Of a stretch of 42,452 nt of DNA, positions 1-6,860 are shown piece after piece (position 1 is the stretch's first letter; every line of letters begins with the position of its first letter). Source of the stretch: Lachnospiraceae bacterium (GTDB lineage: Bacteria > Bacillota > Clostridia > Lachnospirales > Lachnospiraceae); contig CAJTEY010000036.1 of NCBI GenBank assembly GCA_910575775.1, forward strand, positions 1 through 42,452. Reading direction: 5' to 3'. Both the position numbers and the translations under genes were made by a program. Under the pieces are notes generated by a model, which worked only from the letters and a program-made list of their open reading frames with translations, had not been told where the DNA came from and searched no databases.

Positions 1-163
1 GGTCGGAACGCTGACCACAGAATAGAAACAGGGTACCTTTTTCAAAGGGATTCTGCTTATACTTGTCACCAATGATCATTGCAAGCCCGTCAATTCCTTT
101 TCGGAGATCGACAGCGCCACACGCCAGTACCACCTTGCGAATCCCGGCAACATCTTCAAGCAT
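1..163 (-). CDS. tnpB: IS66 accessory protein TnpB (partial, N-terminal part)
   Basis: The minus strand from 163 encodes a 54-residue start of a protein reading MLEDVAGIRKVVLACGAVDL, then RKGIDGLAMII and FLFCGQRSD. The pattern of a hydrophobic strand, then DLRKGIDGL, then LFLFCG is that of the IS66 Orf2/TnpB family, a protein of about 115 residues needed for transposition but with no known catalytic domain. The ATG overlaps the end of tnpA by 8 bp, the coupled arrangement usual in IS66. The C-terminal half is outside the window. Confidence 0.85.
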   Translation of the reverse strand, partial: MLEDVAGIRKVVLACGAVDLRKGIDGLAMIIGDKYKQNPFEKGTLFLFCGQRSD

Positions 164-554
164 GAGCCGCCTCCAGAAGAATACGGGAAAGCAGACCTTC
201 TGAAATCTCGTTTGTTAATGCAATCGAAATGTTTGCGTTTTTGATAACCGCTACCGGTCTGATGGCTTCGACAGAGTTTTCCAGTGTGAAAGCTGCGATG
301 TTTGCAGACTGCTTTGGTGATATAGATACTTCTGCAAAAGATATTTCATTTCCAACTGATATTGCTGTAGATGTTTCTGTCATTTGAGAACAAGCCTGCT
401 TCCTGAATTTTCGAAGCCAATAGTAATACGATTTCTCACTGATACCATTGTCAGCCATCCATTGCTTGGCGGTTGTTCCTTCCGGACGATTTTGGCACTG
501 GGTTATGATCTCCAGCCATTGCGAACTACGTACATCATGAGTGATTTGATCCAT
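156..554 (-). CDS. tnpA: IS66 accessory protein TnpA (helix-turn-helix type)
   Basis: A 132-residue protein. Its N-terminal part (QWLEIITQCQNRPEGTTAKQ, then W, NGISEKSYYYWLRKFRK) matches the IS66 OrfA/TnpA pattern: a short helix-turn-helix with the conserved Y-YWL-KFR. It probably binds the element's ends. The C-terminal half (about residues 65-132) is less conserved. The start at 554 is the first Met and fits the family length. It is followed by tnpB in an overlapping reading frame and preceded by the terminal repeat 75 bp away, so it is the first gene of the element. No frame damage is visible, so this part of the element looks intact. Confidence 0.85.
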   Translation of the reverse strand: MDQITHDVRSSQWLEIITQCQNRPEGTTAKQWMADNGISEKSYYYWLRKFRKQACSQMTETSTAISVGNEISFAEVSISPKQSANIAAFTLENSVEAIRPVAVIKNANISIALTNEISEGLLSRILLEAAHA

Positions 555-628
555 GTAATGCCTCCTCTAAAAAACTACTAGTTTTTTCGTGTCTTTTAGA
601 TTATGGCATAAAGTCAAATCTTAGTTAA

Positions 629-649
629 GGCGAGCGTTTTGACGCTTAC
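629..649 (-). repeat. IS66 terminal inverted repeat (right end)
   Basis: Read on the minus strand from 649, the sequence begins GTAAGCGTCAAAACGCTCGC. A GTAAGCG start is typical of IS66-family termini. It also contains a short internal palindrome (GCGT...ACGC). The matching left terminus is beyond the window, so the call rests on position relative to tnpA and the terminal consensus. Confidence 0.7.
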
Positions 650-770
650 GTTTTATCTTACATCCGTCTGGAGGTTTACACAAACTTTAGGACAGTCCCG
701 AAAGCTCATTTTGATGCTTTCCGCCTTGCTTTATATATAACAGTGAAAAGTTTCAGTGGCCACATGAAAT

Positions 771-798
771 AAGCCAGTCCTGATTTGTGGGCTGGCTT
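771..798. terminator. Hairpin, likely terminator
   Basis: AAGCCAGTCC (771-780) pairs with GGGCTGGCTT (789-798) across an 8-nt loop, 9 of 10 pairs. A T-tract follows on the plus strand (TTTTAAT), so as a rho-independent terminator it works best for plus-strand transcription. It also lies 21 bp after the stop of the minus-strand Asn-rich gene and may end that transcript. Apart from this hairpin, nothing else convincing is seen between 650 and 819. Confidence 0.5.
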
Positions 799-819
799 TT
801 AATAATTGGTATGACTTCC

Positions 820-981
820 CTATTTTCCAGATTTCGTATTATTGTAATTCTGATTATTCGGATTTAATTGGTTGGAGTGATTGTTCATATTAGCTCGATA
901 AGCAGAATTATTTGTATTATGCTGGTTAGCGTAATTATTCAGTTGTTTCTGAGTATGTGTATTTCCAGATACTTTACTCAT
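820..981 (-). CDS. Small Asn-rich repeat protein
   Basis: A 53-residue protein starting MSKVSGNTHTQKQLNNYANQ. The start at 981 is chosen because GGAGG lies 9 nt upstream; an upstream in-frame ATG would include that site. The sequence holds two imperfect copies of an N--ANQ-N-NN-AY unit (about residues 16-32 and 33-50) and is extremely rich in Asn, with almost no hydrophobic residues, so it is likely disordered. Similar short Asn-rich peptides occur in spore-forming Clostridia and are sometimes annotated as small acid-soluble spore-type proteins; I recall that resemblance but cannot verify it. Function not assigned. It sits between the IS66 end and AT-rich DNA and may be a single-gene unit ended by the hairpin at 771-798. 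Confidence 0.6.
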   Translation of the reverse strand: MSKVSGNTHTQKQLNNYANQHNTNNSAYRANMNNHSNQLNPNNQNYNNTKSGK

Positions 982-1115
982 TTCAGTTTTACCTCCATGA
1001 AAAATTTTCATATGAGATTCCGATTGAATTCTATAATATAAAGGATATCATATACAAAATTATCAAAGCATTTATTCTTTATCAAGTAAATCATCTAATT
1101 CTTTTTTTGTTTCTT

Positions 1116-1622
1116 TTATTTCTCTGTTGTATTGAAGCTCCATTTTTTTAATTCAGATATTGATAGATCTTCGTAAATATTCTTAGAGACAAAATGAAGA
1201 AAAAACATTGTCAATTCGTAGGAAGTCATAAAAACACTAATGAATGCATGGATTATGTAACATATTATCATCGGCAAGTTATTGAAAAGAGTATTGCATA
1301 TTATAAATATCAGCCATAATCTTTTGATTAAAATGATTGTTAAAAAAAATAATAATCTAAGGATATAAAATCGTTTCTTTGGTAATTTTTTATTGAATAG
1401 GATAAATATCATAAATTCTATTATAAATAAAACAAAAAATATATAAAAGCAAATATTGTAAATATGATTAAACGAATCGTTATTAAATTCTTGAAGATAA
1501 AATGGAAAAAATTTCGTAAAATTCAAAGTTTTATAATCTATCAATGTGGGTATATAAAAATCATAATTACCAAAAAGGTAAACTAATGTCAATAGCAATA
1601 TTAATAGGAATGTTAATATCAT
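1116..1622 (-). CDS. Membrane protein of unknown function
   Basis: A 168-residue, very hydrophobic protein. Visible membrane segments are about residues 2-18, 55-76 and 87-110, with a further one near 115-140. A short charged tail (about 145-168) ends in KKWSFNTTEK. I recognise no catalytic motif or family. It is encoded in about 25% GC DNA, far lower than the his-lysA region, which suggests acquired DNA. Its ATG at 1622 overlaps the stop of the preceding 65-residue gene in a TAATG junction, so the two are probably co-translated. Confidence 0.6.
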   Translation of the reverse strand: MILTFLLILLLTLVYLFGNYDFYIPTLIDYKTLNFTKFFPFYLQEFNNDSFNHIYNICFYIFFVLFIIEFMIFILFNKKLPKKRFYILRLLFFLTIILIKRLWLIFIICNTLFNNLPMIICYIIHAFISVFMTSYELTMFFLHFVSKNIYEDLSISELKKWSFNTTEK

Positions 1623-1819
1623 TAATATAATACTTGCATTTCTTTTTTTCGTAAGGAATTTTTTTGTGTAATTATGCCTATAAAACCACCAAGCAATGCA
1701 GCAGTTAATATGGAAAATAGAATATTTATATATTCATTAAATTTTATCATTTTAATATATACTCCAAATATGTATAAAGACAATGCATAACTTTGTCGAA
1801 TAAATGCAACAATTGTCAT
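1622..1819 (-). CDS. Small membrane protein, coupled to the next gene
   Basis: A 65-residue protein with one clear membrane segment (about residues 33-51, ending LLGGFIGIITQ) and a short basic tail (KNSLRKKEMQVLY). The N-terminal start is uncertain: Met at 1819 has only a weak upstream AGCGGAT, while an internal Met at residue 24 has a GGAG about 11 nt upstream. Starting there would give a 42-residue peptide with the same membrane segment. The stop TAA shares bases with the ATG of the downstream membrane protein, which supports a two-gene unit. No family recognised. Confidence 0.45.
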   Translation of the reverse strand: MTIVAFIRQSYALSLYIFGVYIKMIKFNEYINILFSILTAALLGGFIGIITQKNSLRKKEMQVLY

Positions 1820-2103
1820 TTTATATCCGCTTAATGATCGTATTTGCTAGAGGACTGAAATTATTTTTCTATATTTAGTATATCATATATTATTAAGTAT
1901 TCATTATATTTTTATAAATATCGTTTAATAGTAAATATTTTGACTTTTAATAAAATATATCTGAAACCATGATTTCATTACCATATCTAAGCTGTACATA
2001 GTTGTATTGGCAAATATTTTCCAGTTACAAATAAATTCCATATCAGATACACATAATATTATAGATAGATTATGTTGAAGTATCAGCCAAGATAGTGTGC
2101 TAT

Positions 2104-2146
2104 GTATTACATAGATGCAAATAAATAACAGTAATCTATGTAATAC
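2104..2146. repeat. Perfect 13-bp inverted repeat
   Basis: GTATTACATAGAT (2104-2116) is the exact reverse complement of ATCTATGTAATAC (2134-2146), with a 17-bp loop. The left arm is itself nearly palindromic (CTATGTATTACATAG). It could be an operator for a dimeric repressor or a transcript hairpin. There is no U-tract, so a terminator is unlikely. Confidence 0.6.
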
Positions 2147-2194
2147 TTATATGTGAAATTGAAATCGAGCATATAGGTACTACATATATATGGA

Positions 2195-2231
2195 GGGGGT
2201 ATATAACAGAGATATATAAGATATTACCCCC
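2195..2231. repeat. Hairpin with G5/C5 base and AT-rich loop
   Basis: GGGGGTA (2195-2201) pairs with TACCCCC (2225-2231). The 23-nt interior is AT-only apart from CAGAG and may pair further through TAT/ATA. It lies about 70 bp past the stop of the 59-residue zinc-ribbon gene (minus strand). The stem stands out in otherwise AT-rich DNA and could end or stabilise that transcript, although no clear U-tract follows on the minus strand. Confidence 0.5.
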
Positions 2232-2300
2232 ACCTTTGATACTTCTAAAGTTCGTAAAATCAAGGACTCTATTAATGTTTAACCCAATAGAACTCCAATT

Positions 2301-2480
2301 CTATTTATTATCATCTTCCATTTTCTCAACATAAAAAGTTTGACTTGTCATTATAGACGCCACTGTTTCACCACAATACGGGCAATCGGCAGTTTCTCTA
2401 TCTTTACCACCAGGATATACTATTCCTACAAGTCCATATCCAAATTTTTTTCCACATTTTTTACAAATAACCGTCTCCAT
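2301..2480 (-). CDS. Small zinc-ribbon protein
   Basis: A 59-residue protein with two CxxC knuckles: ICKKCGKKF (Cys 6 and 9) and CPYCG (about residues 32-35). Four cysteines this spaced form a typical zinc ribbon. The start at 2480 is chosen because GAGGTG lies about 6 nt upstream; the longer in-frame version has an N-terminus from non-coding-looking sequence. The C-terminal tail (VEKMEDDNK) is acidic. The start overlaps the end of the broken upstream gene by 20 bp, so they were probably one operon. The ligand or partner cannot be told; such ribbons bind nucleic acid or protein. Confidence 0.65.
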   Translation of the reverse strand: METVICKKCGKKFGYGLVGIVYPGGKDRETADCPYCGETVASIMTSQTFYVEKMEDDNK

Positions 2481-2873
2481 AAAACACCTCATTACATTTT
2501 TTATGTATACTAATAATCTGACGAGCATTCTTATCATTGATTTCTGTAGAATATTTCTTATTTTGCATTTCTCGAATTGCTATTTGCAAATCTTCTAAAT
2601 AAAAATCAACCAAAATCCTATTTTCAAATTTACTTATATCAGGGTATGGGGCTTGAATAGTTTCTCCGTTTTTTACTAAATAATAAATCGTAGATGATTC
2701 AATCCCACGACCAAAATGTCTTGTCTCTATATAATATCTTTTTTACATGTTTCACACTGTAAATATACATTTTCATCATACCTATTTCAACCATCCGACT
2801 TATTCTCACAAATTATTTTACCTTGCCCACAAGGACATTCTATTTCATCTATAGAATCAATTTCCCAGCCCAT
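2461..2873 (-). pseudogene. Broken zinc-ribbon protein gene (stop plus frameshift)
   Basis: Reading minus from an ATG at 2873 gives MGWEIDSIDEIECPCGQGKI, then ICENKSDG, an in-frame TGA at 2787-2789 where a TGG Trp would fit, then NRYDENVYLQCETCKK. At a run of six adenines (minus strand, 2739-2744) the coding sense moves to another frame: RYYIETRHFGRG, then about 70 more residues to a stop at 2461. Joined, this gives a protein of about 137 residues with a CPCG and CETC zinc ribbon at the N-terminus. Two independent lesions suggest a decayed gene. The reading across the lesions is my reconstruction; a sequencing error at the homopolymer could account for the frameshift but not the TGA. Confidence 0.55.
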
Positions 2874-2919
2874 ATATAATCATCCCACTCCTCAATGTAA
2901 CTGAACATTCATCTTATTC

Positions 2920-3654
2920 CTACATAAAATACTTGAACTTCTCCAAATAAAACTGTTGCTCTTTTTCAAACAGACTAATCATCTTATTCAAGGATTTTTC
3001 TTCCCTATATTCTTTTAAGGCTTCCAGATACTCATTTCTATTTGCATCTTCAATCACAATTGGCACAATTCCACTTTTTAGGCACTCTCTGAAAAGAATT
3101 AACCTGCCTGTTCTACCGTTCCCATCTTGAAAAGGATGAATCCTCTCATACCCAGCATGAAATTCAGCCAATACAGAAATGTCTACTTTCTGGTTATTAT
3201 ACCAATCCATAAGCAAATTCATTTCTTGTGTAACATTCTCAGGCTTTACAGTCTGATACATACCAATCATATTAGGACGCTGCTTATAATCGCCGATAGC
3301 ATATCCATTGGCACGATCCTCAAACACCCCGGATTTTAACTCATAATGAAATTGCTTTATTAACTCTTGTGATAATGGTTCTCCCAATGTATCCAGCATC
3401 CTATTAAACATTAGGAAATGACCATTCATTTCCTCTACATCTTTTGCTCTGTAATAATCATCTGATTTTGGTAAAGTCCCATTATCAAACAAAGAAGCTG
3501 TCTGCTCCTCCGTAAGTGTGCTTCCCTCAATCTTATTTGAATTATAGGCAAGTAAACGCTGCGTATATGCATATATGCCAGATCGATCAAATCTCTCTCT
3601 TTCTATTTTAAATCTTTCCAGAAGAAAATCTAAAAATCCTTTTTCTTTAATCAT
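2920..3654 (-). CDS. Fic-domain protein (predicted AMP transferase, class II)
   Basis: A 244-residue protein with the full Fic motif HPFQDGNGRTGR at residues 173-184, containing the catalytic His173, the acidic metal ligand and the anion-binding loop. Fic enzymes usually transfer AMP from ATP to a hydroxyl of a target protein. The N-terminus carries SNKIEG at residues 39-44, which fits the inhibitory helix consensus (S/T)xxxE(G/N). Its Glu blocks ATP binding, so the enzyme is predicted to be self-inhibited, as in class II Fic proteins. An upstream helical region (about 1-35) precedes it. No antitoxin gene is adjacent, as expected when inhibition is intramolecular. The substrate is unknown. 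It sits in the AT-rich accessory island near a tRNA. Confidence 0.9.
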   Translation of the reverse strand: MIKEKGFLDFLLERFKIERERFDRSGIYAYTQRLLAYNSNKIEGSTLTEEQTASLFDNGTLPKSDDYYRAKDVEEMNGHFLMFNRMLDTLGEPLSQELIKQFHYELKSGVFEDRANGYAIGDYKQRPNMIGMYQTVKPENVTQEMNLLMDWYNNQKVDISVLAEFHAGYERIHPFQDGNGRTGRLILFRECLKSGIVPIVIEDANRNEYLEALKEYREEKSLNKMISLFEKEQQFYLEKFKYFM

Positions 3655-3924
3655 AATGCTTACCTTTCTTAGCTGAAACCATCAAATTAGAAGTTTATCC
3701 ATATATTTCATCCTTAAATTGCCATCAACTCTTTTCGCTTTAATTGTCTCTTTAAAATCTCCACAAGATAACTCTTTTTTAATATCAATTTAATTTTAAT
3801 CATTATATCACATAATAAAATGGGATAGGATGAGATAAATTATATTATCCTCGTCTGCCCCATTTTTTAGGACAAAACATATTACTGTTTTTAAACGCTT
3901 TCTATTGCAAGAGATATGAAAACA
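3655..3924. other. Gene-free region upstream of the Fic gene
   Basis: AT-rich sequence with no credible coding frame. It should hold the promoter of the Fic gene (minus strand, just above 3,654). I see no strong consensus promoter and no repeat I would defend. Confidence 0.4.
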
Positions 3925-3976
3925 ATAAAAAGATAAAAGTCTGAAACCCTCATTTTATCAAGGTTTTCAGACTTTT
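3925..3976 (-). terminator. Rho-independent terminator after tRNA-Leu
   Basis: On the minus strand AAAAGTCTGAAAACCT (from 3976) pairs with AGGGTTTCAGACTTTT (to 3935), about 15 pairs with one mismatch and a 10-nt loop. It is followed by ATCTTTTTATTG. It starts 7 bp after the tRNA 3' end, so it clearly ends the tRNA transcript. Confidence 0.9.
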
Positions 3977-3982
3977 CATCAA

Positions 3983-4065
3983 TGCTGGTGGTGGGACTTG
4001 AACCCACACGTGGTTGCCCACAACAGATTTTGAGTCTGCCTCGTCTGCCATTCCGACACACCAGC
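3983..4065 (-). tRNA. tRNA-Leu (anticodon CAA)
   Basis: The minus strand gives an 83-nt type II tRNA. The acceptor arm is GCTGGTG (from 4065) pairing with CACCAGC, with discriminator A at 3983. The anticodon loop CTCAAAA carries CAA and is flanked by the pairing GCAGA/TCTGT. A long variable arm (GTGGGCAACCAC) follows, then the T-loop region GGGTTCAAGTCCC. The long variable arm and CAA anticodon identify leucine reading UUG. CCA is not encoded, so the end is added after transcription. It has its own terminator directly downstream. It is a single tRNA here, and the prophage is not inserted in it. Confidence 0.95.
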
Positions 4066-4080
4066 ATATCCAACAACCGA

Positions 4081-4109
4081 ATTATATCTTACCATAACAG
4101 CGGTTTGTT
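4081..4109 (-). promoter_or_regulatory. Probable promoter of tRNA-Leu
   Basis: The minus strand has a perfect TATAAT at 4086-4081, about 15 nt before the tRNA 5' end at 4065. The hexamer 17 bp upstream (AACAAA, 4109-4104) is a poor -35. The -10 lies inside an imperfect inverted repeat (CCAACAACCG near 4069 with CGGTTTGTTGG near 4112). The assignment rests mainly on the -10 match and its spacing. Confidence 0.45.
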
Positions 4110-4130
4110 GGCAAGATTTTTCAACAAATT

Positions 4131-4763
4131 CTAGCCCCCAAAATTACAATCAAAAAATTCATCTAAGATCCGGGCTAACCTCTGCGGATTTTCCTCGTTT
4201 ACGACATGTCCCGCATGCTCAATGATCTCCTCTTTCGCCCCCATGATATGTTCTGCTAAATAGTGCGCAGATTTCATGTTTGCGCGATCCTTCTCTCCAC
4301 AAATGATCAGCGCGGGGCACTTTACATTTTGCACACTGTTACTGAAATCCAGATTTTTCATGGAGTTTCCCAAAAGGAAGGTATCTCTTTTGTTCATTGC
4401 CATATTTTCAAAAACGGATTCCGGCAAAAATTTAAAGATGATATTTTGGATGGCAAACATTGCTTTCGGCACTTTATGCGGTGTGCCGATCAAAATCAGG
4501 GAACTCACTTTTTTCGGAAAGTCTATGGCATAATTTAATGCCAGTATACCACCCAGCGAAATGCCGCACAAATCAATCTGTCCATCGACCCTGTTACAGT
4601 ATTCTGTAAAGGAAGCATATAAATTGGCATAAACCGCTTCCCTTCCATTCAGAACAGCCTCTAAATCCGGGCAGAGTATATCTTCGCCGCACTTCATATT
4701 TTTGACGGTCTCATTCCAGCTTGCCGCTCTGTGCCCTGAACCATGAACAAAAATTTTTTTCAT
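4131..4763 (-). CDS. Alpha/beta hydrolase
   Basis: A 210-residue protein of the alpha/beta hydrolase fold. It has an early strand and oxyanion region IFVHGSGHRAASW, the nucleophile elbow GISLGG (Ser about residue 69), the acid in ICGEKDRAN (Asp about 159) and the catalytic His in HAGHVVNEENP near residue 187. All three triad positions are present. The short length and lack of a large cap domain suggest a small esterase, or a MenH or BioH-type hydrolase. The substrate cannot be read from the sequence. It follows lysA by 16 bp on the same strand, so it is probably the last gene of an ung-lysA-hydrolase unit. There is no signal peptide; cytoplasmic. Confidence 0.8.
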   Translation of the reverse strand: MKKIFVHGSGHRAASWNETVKNMKCGEDILCPDLEAVLNGREAVYANLYASFTEYCNRVDGQIDLCGISLGGILALNYAIDFPKKVSSLILIGTPHKVPKAMFAIQNIIFKFLPESVFENMAMNKRDTFLLGNSMKNLDFSNSVQNVKCPALIICGEKDRANMKSAHYLAEHIMGAKEEIIEHAGHVVNEENPQRLARILDEFFDCNFGG

Positions 4764-4779
4764 TGAAGCCCTCTGCTTT

Positions 4780-6048
4780 CTACATTAGTGACTGATACAC
4801 CTCAAACCCGTCCAGCGTAGCGAAATAATCCTTCGGCGTCTCCGCCCTCCGAATTAACTGCACGCTGCCGTCCTCTTTCAGTAAAAGCTCCGCCGACTTC
4901 AACTTGCCATTGTAGTTATAACCCATAGCATAACCATGCGCTCCCGTATCATGGATTACCAGATAATCCCCTTTCTCAATTTCCGGGAGCATCCTGTCTA
5001 TGGCAAACTTGTCATTGTTCTCACACAGGGAGCCGGTCACATCATACTTGTGGTCACAGGGCGCATGCTCCTTGCCCAGCACTGTGATATGATGATACGC
5101 GCCGTACATGGCCGGCCGCATCAGATTTACCGCGCAGGCGTCCACACCGATATATTCCTTGTGGGTGTGCTTCTCGTGAATCGCCTGTGTCACAAGCGCG
5201 CCGTAAGGGCCTGTCATAAAACGGCCCATCTCCGTATAGATCGCAGTCTCTCCCATACCCGCAGGCACAAGCACCTCATCATAAACCTTGTGTACACCCG
5301 CTCCGATTGCCCGGATATCGTTGGCCTTCTGATCGGGCTGATAAGCAATTCCTACGCCGCCGGAAAGGTTGATGAAAGAAAGCTGCACGCCCACCTTCTC
5401 CTTGATCTGAACCGCCAGCTCAAAGAGCTGTTTCGCGAGCTGCGGATAATACTCGTTGGTCACCGTATTGCTGGCAAGGAACGCGTGAAGGCCGAAACGC
5501 TTCACTCCCTTTTCCTTCAAAATGCGGTACCCTTCGAAAAGCTGCTCCGGAGTAAAACCATACTTGGAATCTCCCGGATTGTCCATAATGCCGTTGCTCA
5601 ACTGGAACACGCCGCCCGGATTGTAACGGCAGCTCATGGTTTCGGGCAGCTTACCCAAAATCCCCTCCACAAAATCTATATGCGTAATGTCGTCCAGATT
5701 GATGATGCCTCCTACCTTCGCGCAGTATTCATACTCCTGCGCCGGGGTATCGTTGGAGGAAAACATAATATCCTCCCCATTGATTCCAAGCGCGTTGCTC
5801 AACATCAGCTCCGTCATGGAGGAGCAGTCGCAACCCGCGCCGTACTCATGCAGAATCTGCATCAGAAACGGATTCGGACAGGCTTTCACCGCAAAATACT
5901 CCTTAAAGCCCTTATTCCATGAAAAAGCCTCCTGCACGGCTCTGGCATTCTCCCTGATACCCTTCTCATCGTAAATATGGAAAGGTGTCGGATACGTTTT
6001 TACAATCTCCTCTATCTGTTCCTTTGTCACAAAAGGTAATTTACTCAT
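4780..6048 (-). CDS. lysA: Diaminopimelate decarboxylase
   Basis: A 422-residue fold-III PLP enzyme that decarboxylates meso-diaminopimelate to L-lysine, the last step of lysine synthesis. The PLP lysine is in YFAVKACPNP (Lys55). The glycine-rich phosphate loop is NLSGGVGIAY. The catalytic Cys of the second subunit's loop is in GSLCENNDKFAIDR, followed by DTGAHGYAMGYNYN. The length fits LysA (about 415-430), and the Cys-Glu-Asn sequence favours LysA over ornithine or carboxynorspermidine decarboxylase. The ATG lies inside the end of ung (8-bp overlap), indicating coupled translation. No lysine riboswitch is visible upstream, and there is no room for one. Confidence 0.9.
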   Translation of the reverse strand: MSKLPFVTKEQIEEIVKTYPTPFHIYDEKGIRENARAVQEAFSWNKGFKEYFAVKACPNPFLMQILHEYGAGCDCSSMTELMLSNALGINGEDIMFSSNDTPAQEYEYCAKVGGIINLDDITHIDFVEGILGKLPETMSCRYNPGGVFQLSNGIMDNPGDSKYGFTPEQLFEGYRILKEKGVKRFGLHAFLASNTVTNEYYPQLAKQLFELAVQIKEKVGVQLSFINLSGGVGIAYQPDQKANDIRAIGAGVHKVYDEVLVPAGMGETAIYTEMGRFMTGPYGALVTQAIHEKHTHKEYIGVDACAVNLMRPAMYGAYHHITVLGKEHAPCDHKYDVTGSLCENNDKFAIDRMLPEIEKGDYLVIHDTGAHGYAMGYNYNGKLKSAELLLKEDGSVQLIRRAETPKDYFATLDGFEVYQSLM

Positions 6049-6742
6049 GTCTGCTTTCTCCCTCTGTTATATTTTCGATCTGCCAGTCTATCGGCGCAAC
6101 GCCGTTTTTCTCTAAAAAGTCGTTACACTGGCTGAAATGTCTGCATCCAAAAAATCCACGATACGCAGATAACGGACTCGGGTGCGGCGCTTTCAGGATC
6201 AGATGCTTTGGATTGGTCAGCATAGGAATCTTGCTCTGCGCGGGCCGTCCCCAAAGCAGATACACAATCGGCCTGTCCTCCTCATTCACCGCACGGATCA
6301 CCGCATCCGTGAACTCCTCCCACCCTTTTCCTTGGTGGGAATTTGCCTGATGCGCCCGCACAGTCAGCACTGTATTCAACAGAAGCACCCCCTGGTCGGC
6401 CCACTTCTGCAGATACCCGTTATCGGGTATGTAACAGCCCAGATCGTCCTGCAGCTCCTTGTAGATGTTCTGCAAAGACGGGGGGATCTCTTTCTGATCC
6501 GGCAGCACCGAAAAGCTCATCCCGTGTGCCTGATGCTCATTATGATAAGGATCCTGCCCCAAAAGCAGCACCTTCACCTCATGCAGCGGCGTAAAGTGGA
6601 AGGCATTAAAAATATCGTCTGCAGGCGGATATACCACCCGTTTACTGTACTCCTCTTTCACAAACATGTAAAGATTTTTGTAATAAGGTTTCCGAAATTC
6701 ACTGTCCAGAGCCTGTGCCCAGTCATTTGCCAGCATCGCCAT
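6041..6742 (-). CDS. ung: Uracil-DNA glycosylase
   Basis: A 233-residue family 1 uracil-DNA glycosylase that removes uracil from DNA to start base excision repair. It has the water-activating motif GQDPYH (residues 62-67), the uracil-binding strand LLLNTVLTV and the DNA-intercalating HPSPLSAYRGFFG loop with the catalytic His. The N-terminal DW-AL pattern is also typical. The start at 6742 has AAAGGAAG about 8 nt upstream and gives the usual length. It is the first gene after a strong terminator only 20 bp upstream, so it needs read-through or a promoter overlapping that terminator. Its end overlaps lysA. Confidence 0.95.
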   Translation of the reverse strand: MAMLANDWAQALDSEFRKPYYKNLYMFVKEEYSKRVVYPPADDIFNAFHFTPLHEVKVLLLGQDPYHNEHQAHGMSFSVLPDQKEIPPSLQNIYKELQDDLGCYIPDNGYLQKWADQGVLLLNTVLTVRAHQANSHQGKGWEEFTDAVIRAVNEEDRPIVYLLWGRPAQSKIPMLTNPKHLILKAPHPSPLSAYRGFFGCRHFSQCNDFLEKNGVAPIDWQIENITEGESRHE

Positions 6743-6762
6743 TGTACTTTCTTCCTTTCTCG

Positions 6763-6803
6763 AAAAAGGGCATAGAACCTCCTCACTCCTGTTCCTATGC
6801 CCC
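6763..6803 (-). terminator. Rho-independent terminator between hisF and ung
   Basis: On the minus strand GGGCATAGGAAC pairs with GGTTCTATGCCC (long GC-rich stem, loop about 10-12 nt), followed by TTTTTC. The T-tract ends 20 bp before the ung ATG. It should end the his transcript about 60 bp after the hisF stop; read-through could feed ung-lysA. Confidence 0.85.
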
Positions 6804-6860
6804 CTTGCATACGATCGGTTCTCCCAGCCCGCTATCCGCCAGCCCCAGAGAGTCCGCCTA

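Larger units (their letters stand above)
1..649 (-). mobile_element. IS66-family insertion sequence, right end (truncated by window edge)
   Basis: This is the promoter-proximal end of an IS66-type element, read on the minus strand. It holds a partial tnpB, a complete tnpA and an outer end with a GTAAGCG-type terminus at 649, which is how many IS66 members begin. The transposase gene tnpC and the other terminus lie outside the window. IS66 elements usually duplicate 8 bp of target; if so the duplicate here would be 650-657, but this cannot be tested without the other end. Confidence 0.8.
1820..2300. other. Gene-free AT-rich region
   Basis: No convincing coding frame on either strand. The stretch is very AT-rich. 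It contains a perfect 13-bp inverted repeat (2104-2116 with 2134-2146) and a second hairpin with GGGGGTA/TACCCCC ends (2195-2231), listed separately. It separates the membrane pair from the zinc-ribbon genes and probably holds the promoter of the membrane pair near 1,820-1,900. Confidence 0.5.

Noticed and set aside
650..710. Possible IS256-type end next to the IS66 element (TTTACACAAACTTTAGGACAG)
   Set aside because: The stretch resembles some transposon ends from memory, but there is no transposase, no matching second end and no target duplication, so it is not called.
2787..2789. TGA read as Trp in the zinc-ribbon gene
   Set aside because: All other genes use TGA as a normal stop, and a second lesion (frameshift) lies downstream, so a pseudogene is the simpler explanation.
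4936..5922. 328-residue plus-strand frame opposite lysA
   Set aside because: Antisense frame of lysA with Arg/His/Leu-rich text and no family pattern; lysA itself has all catalytic motifs.
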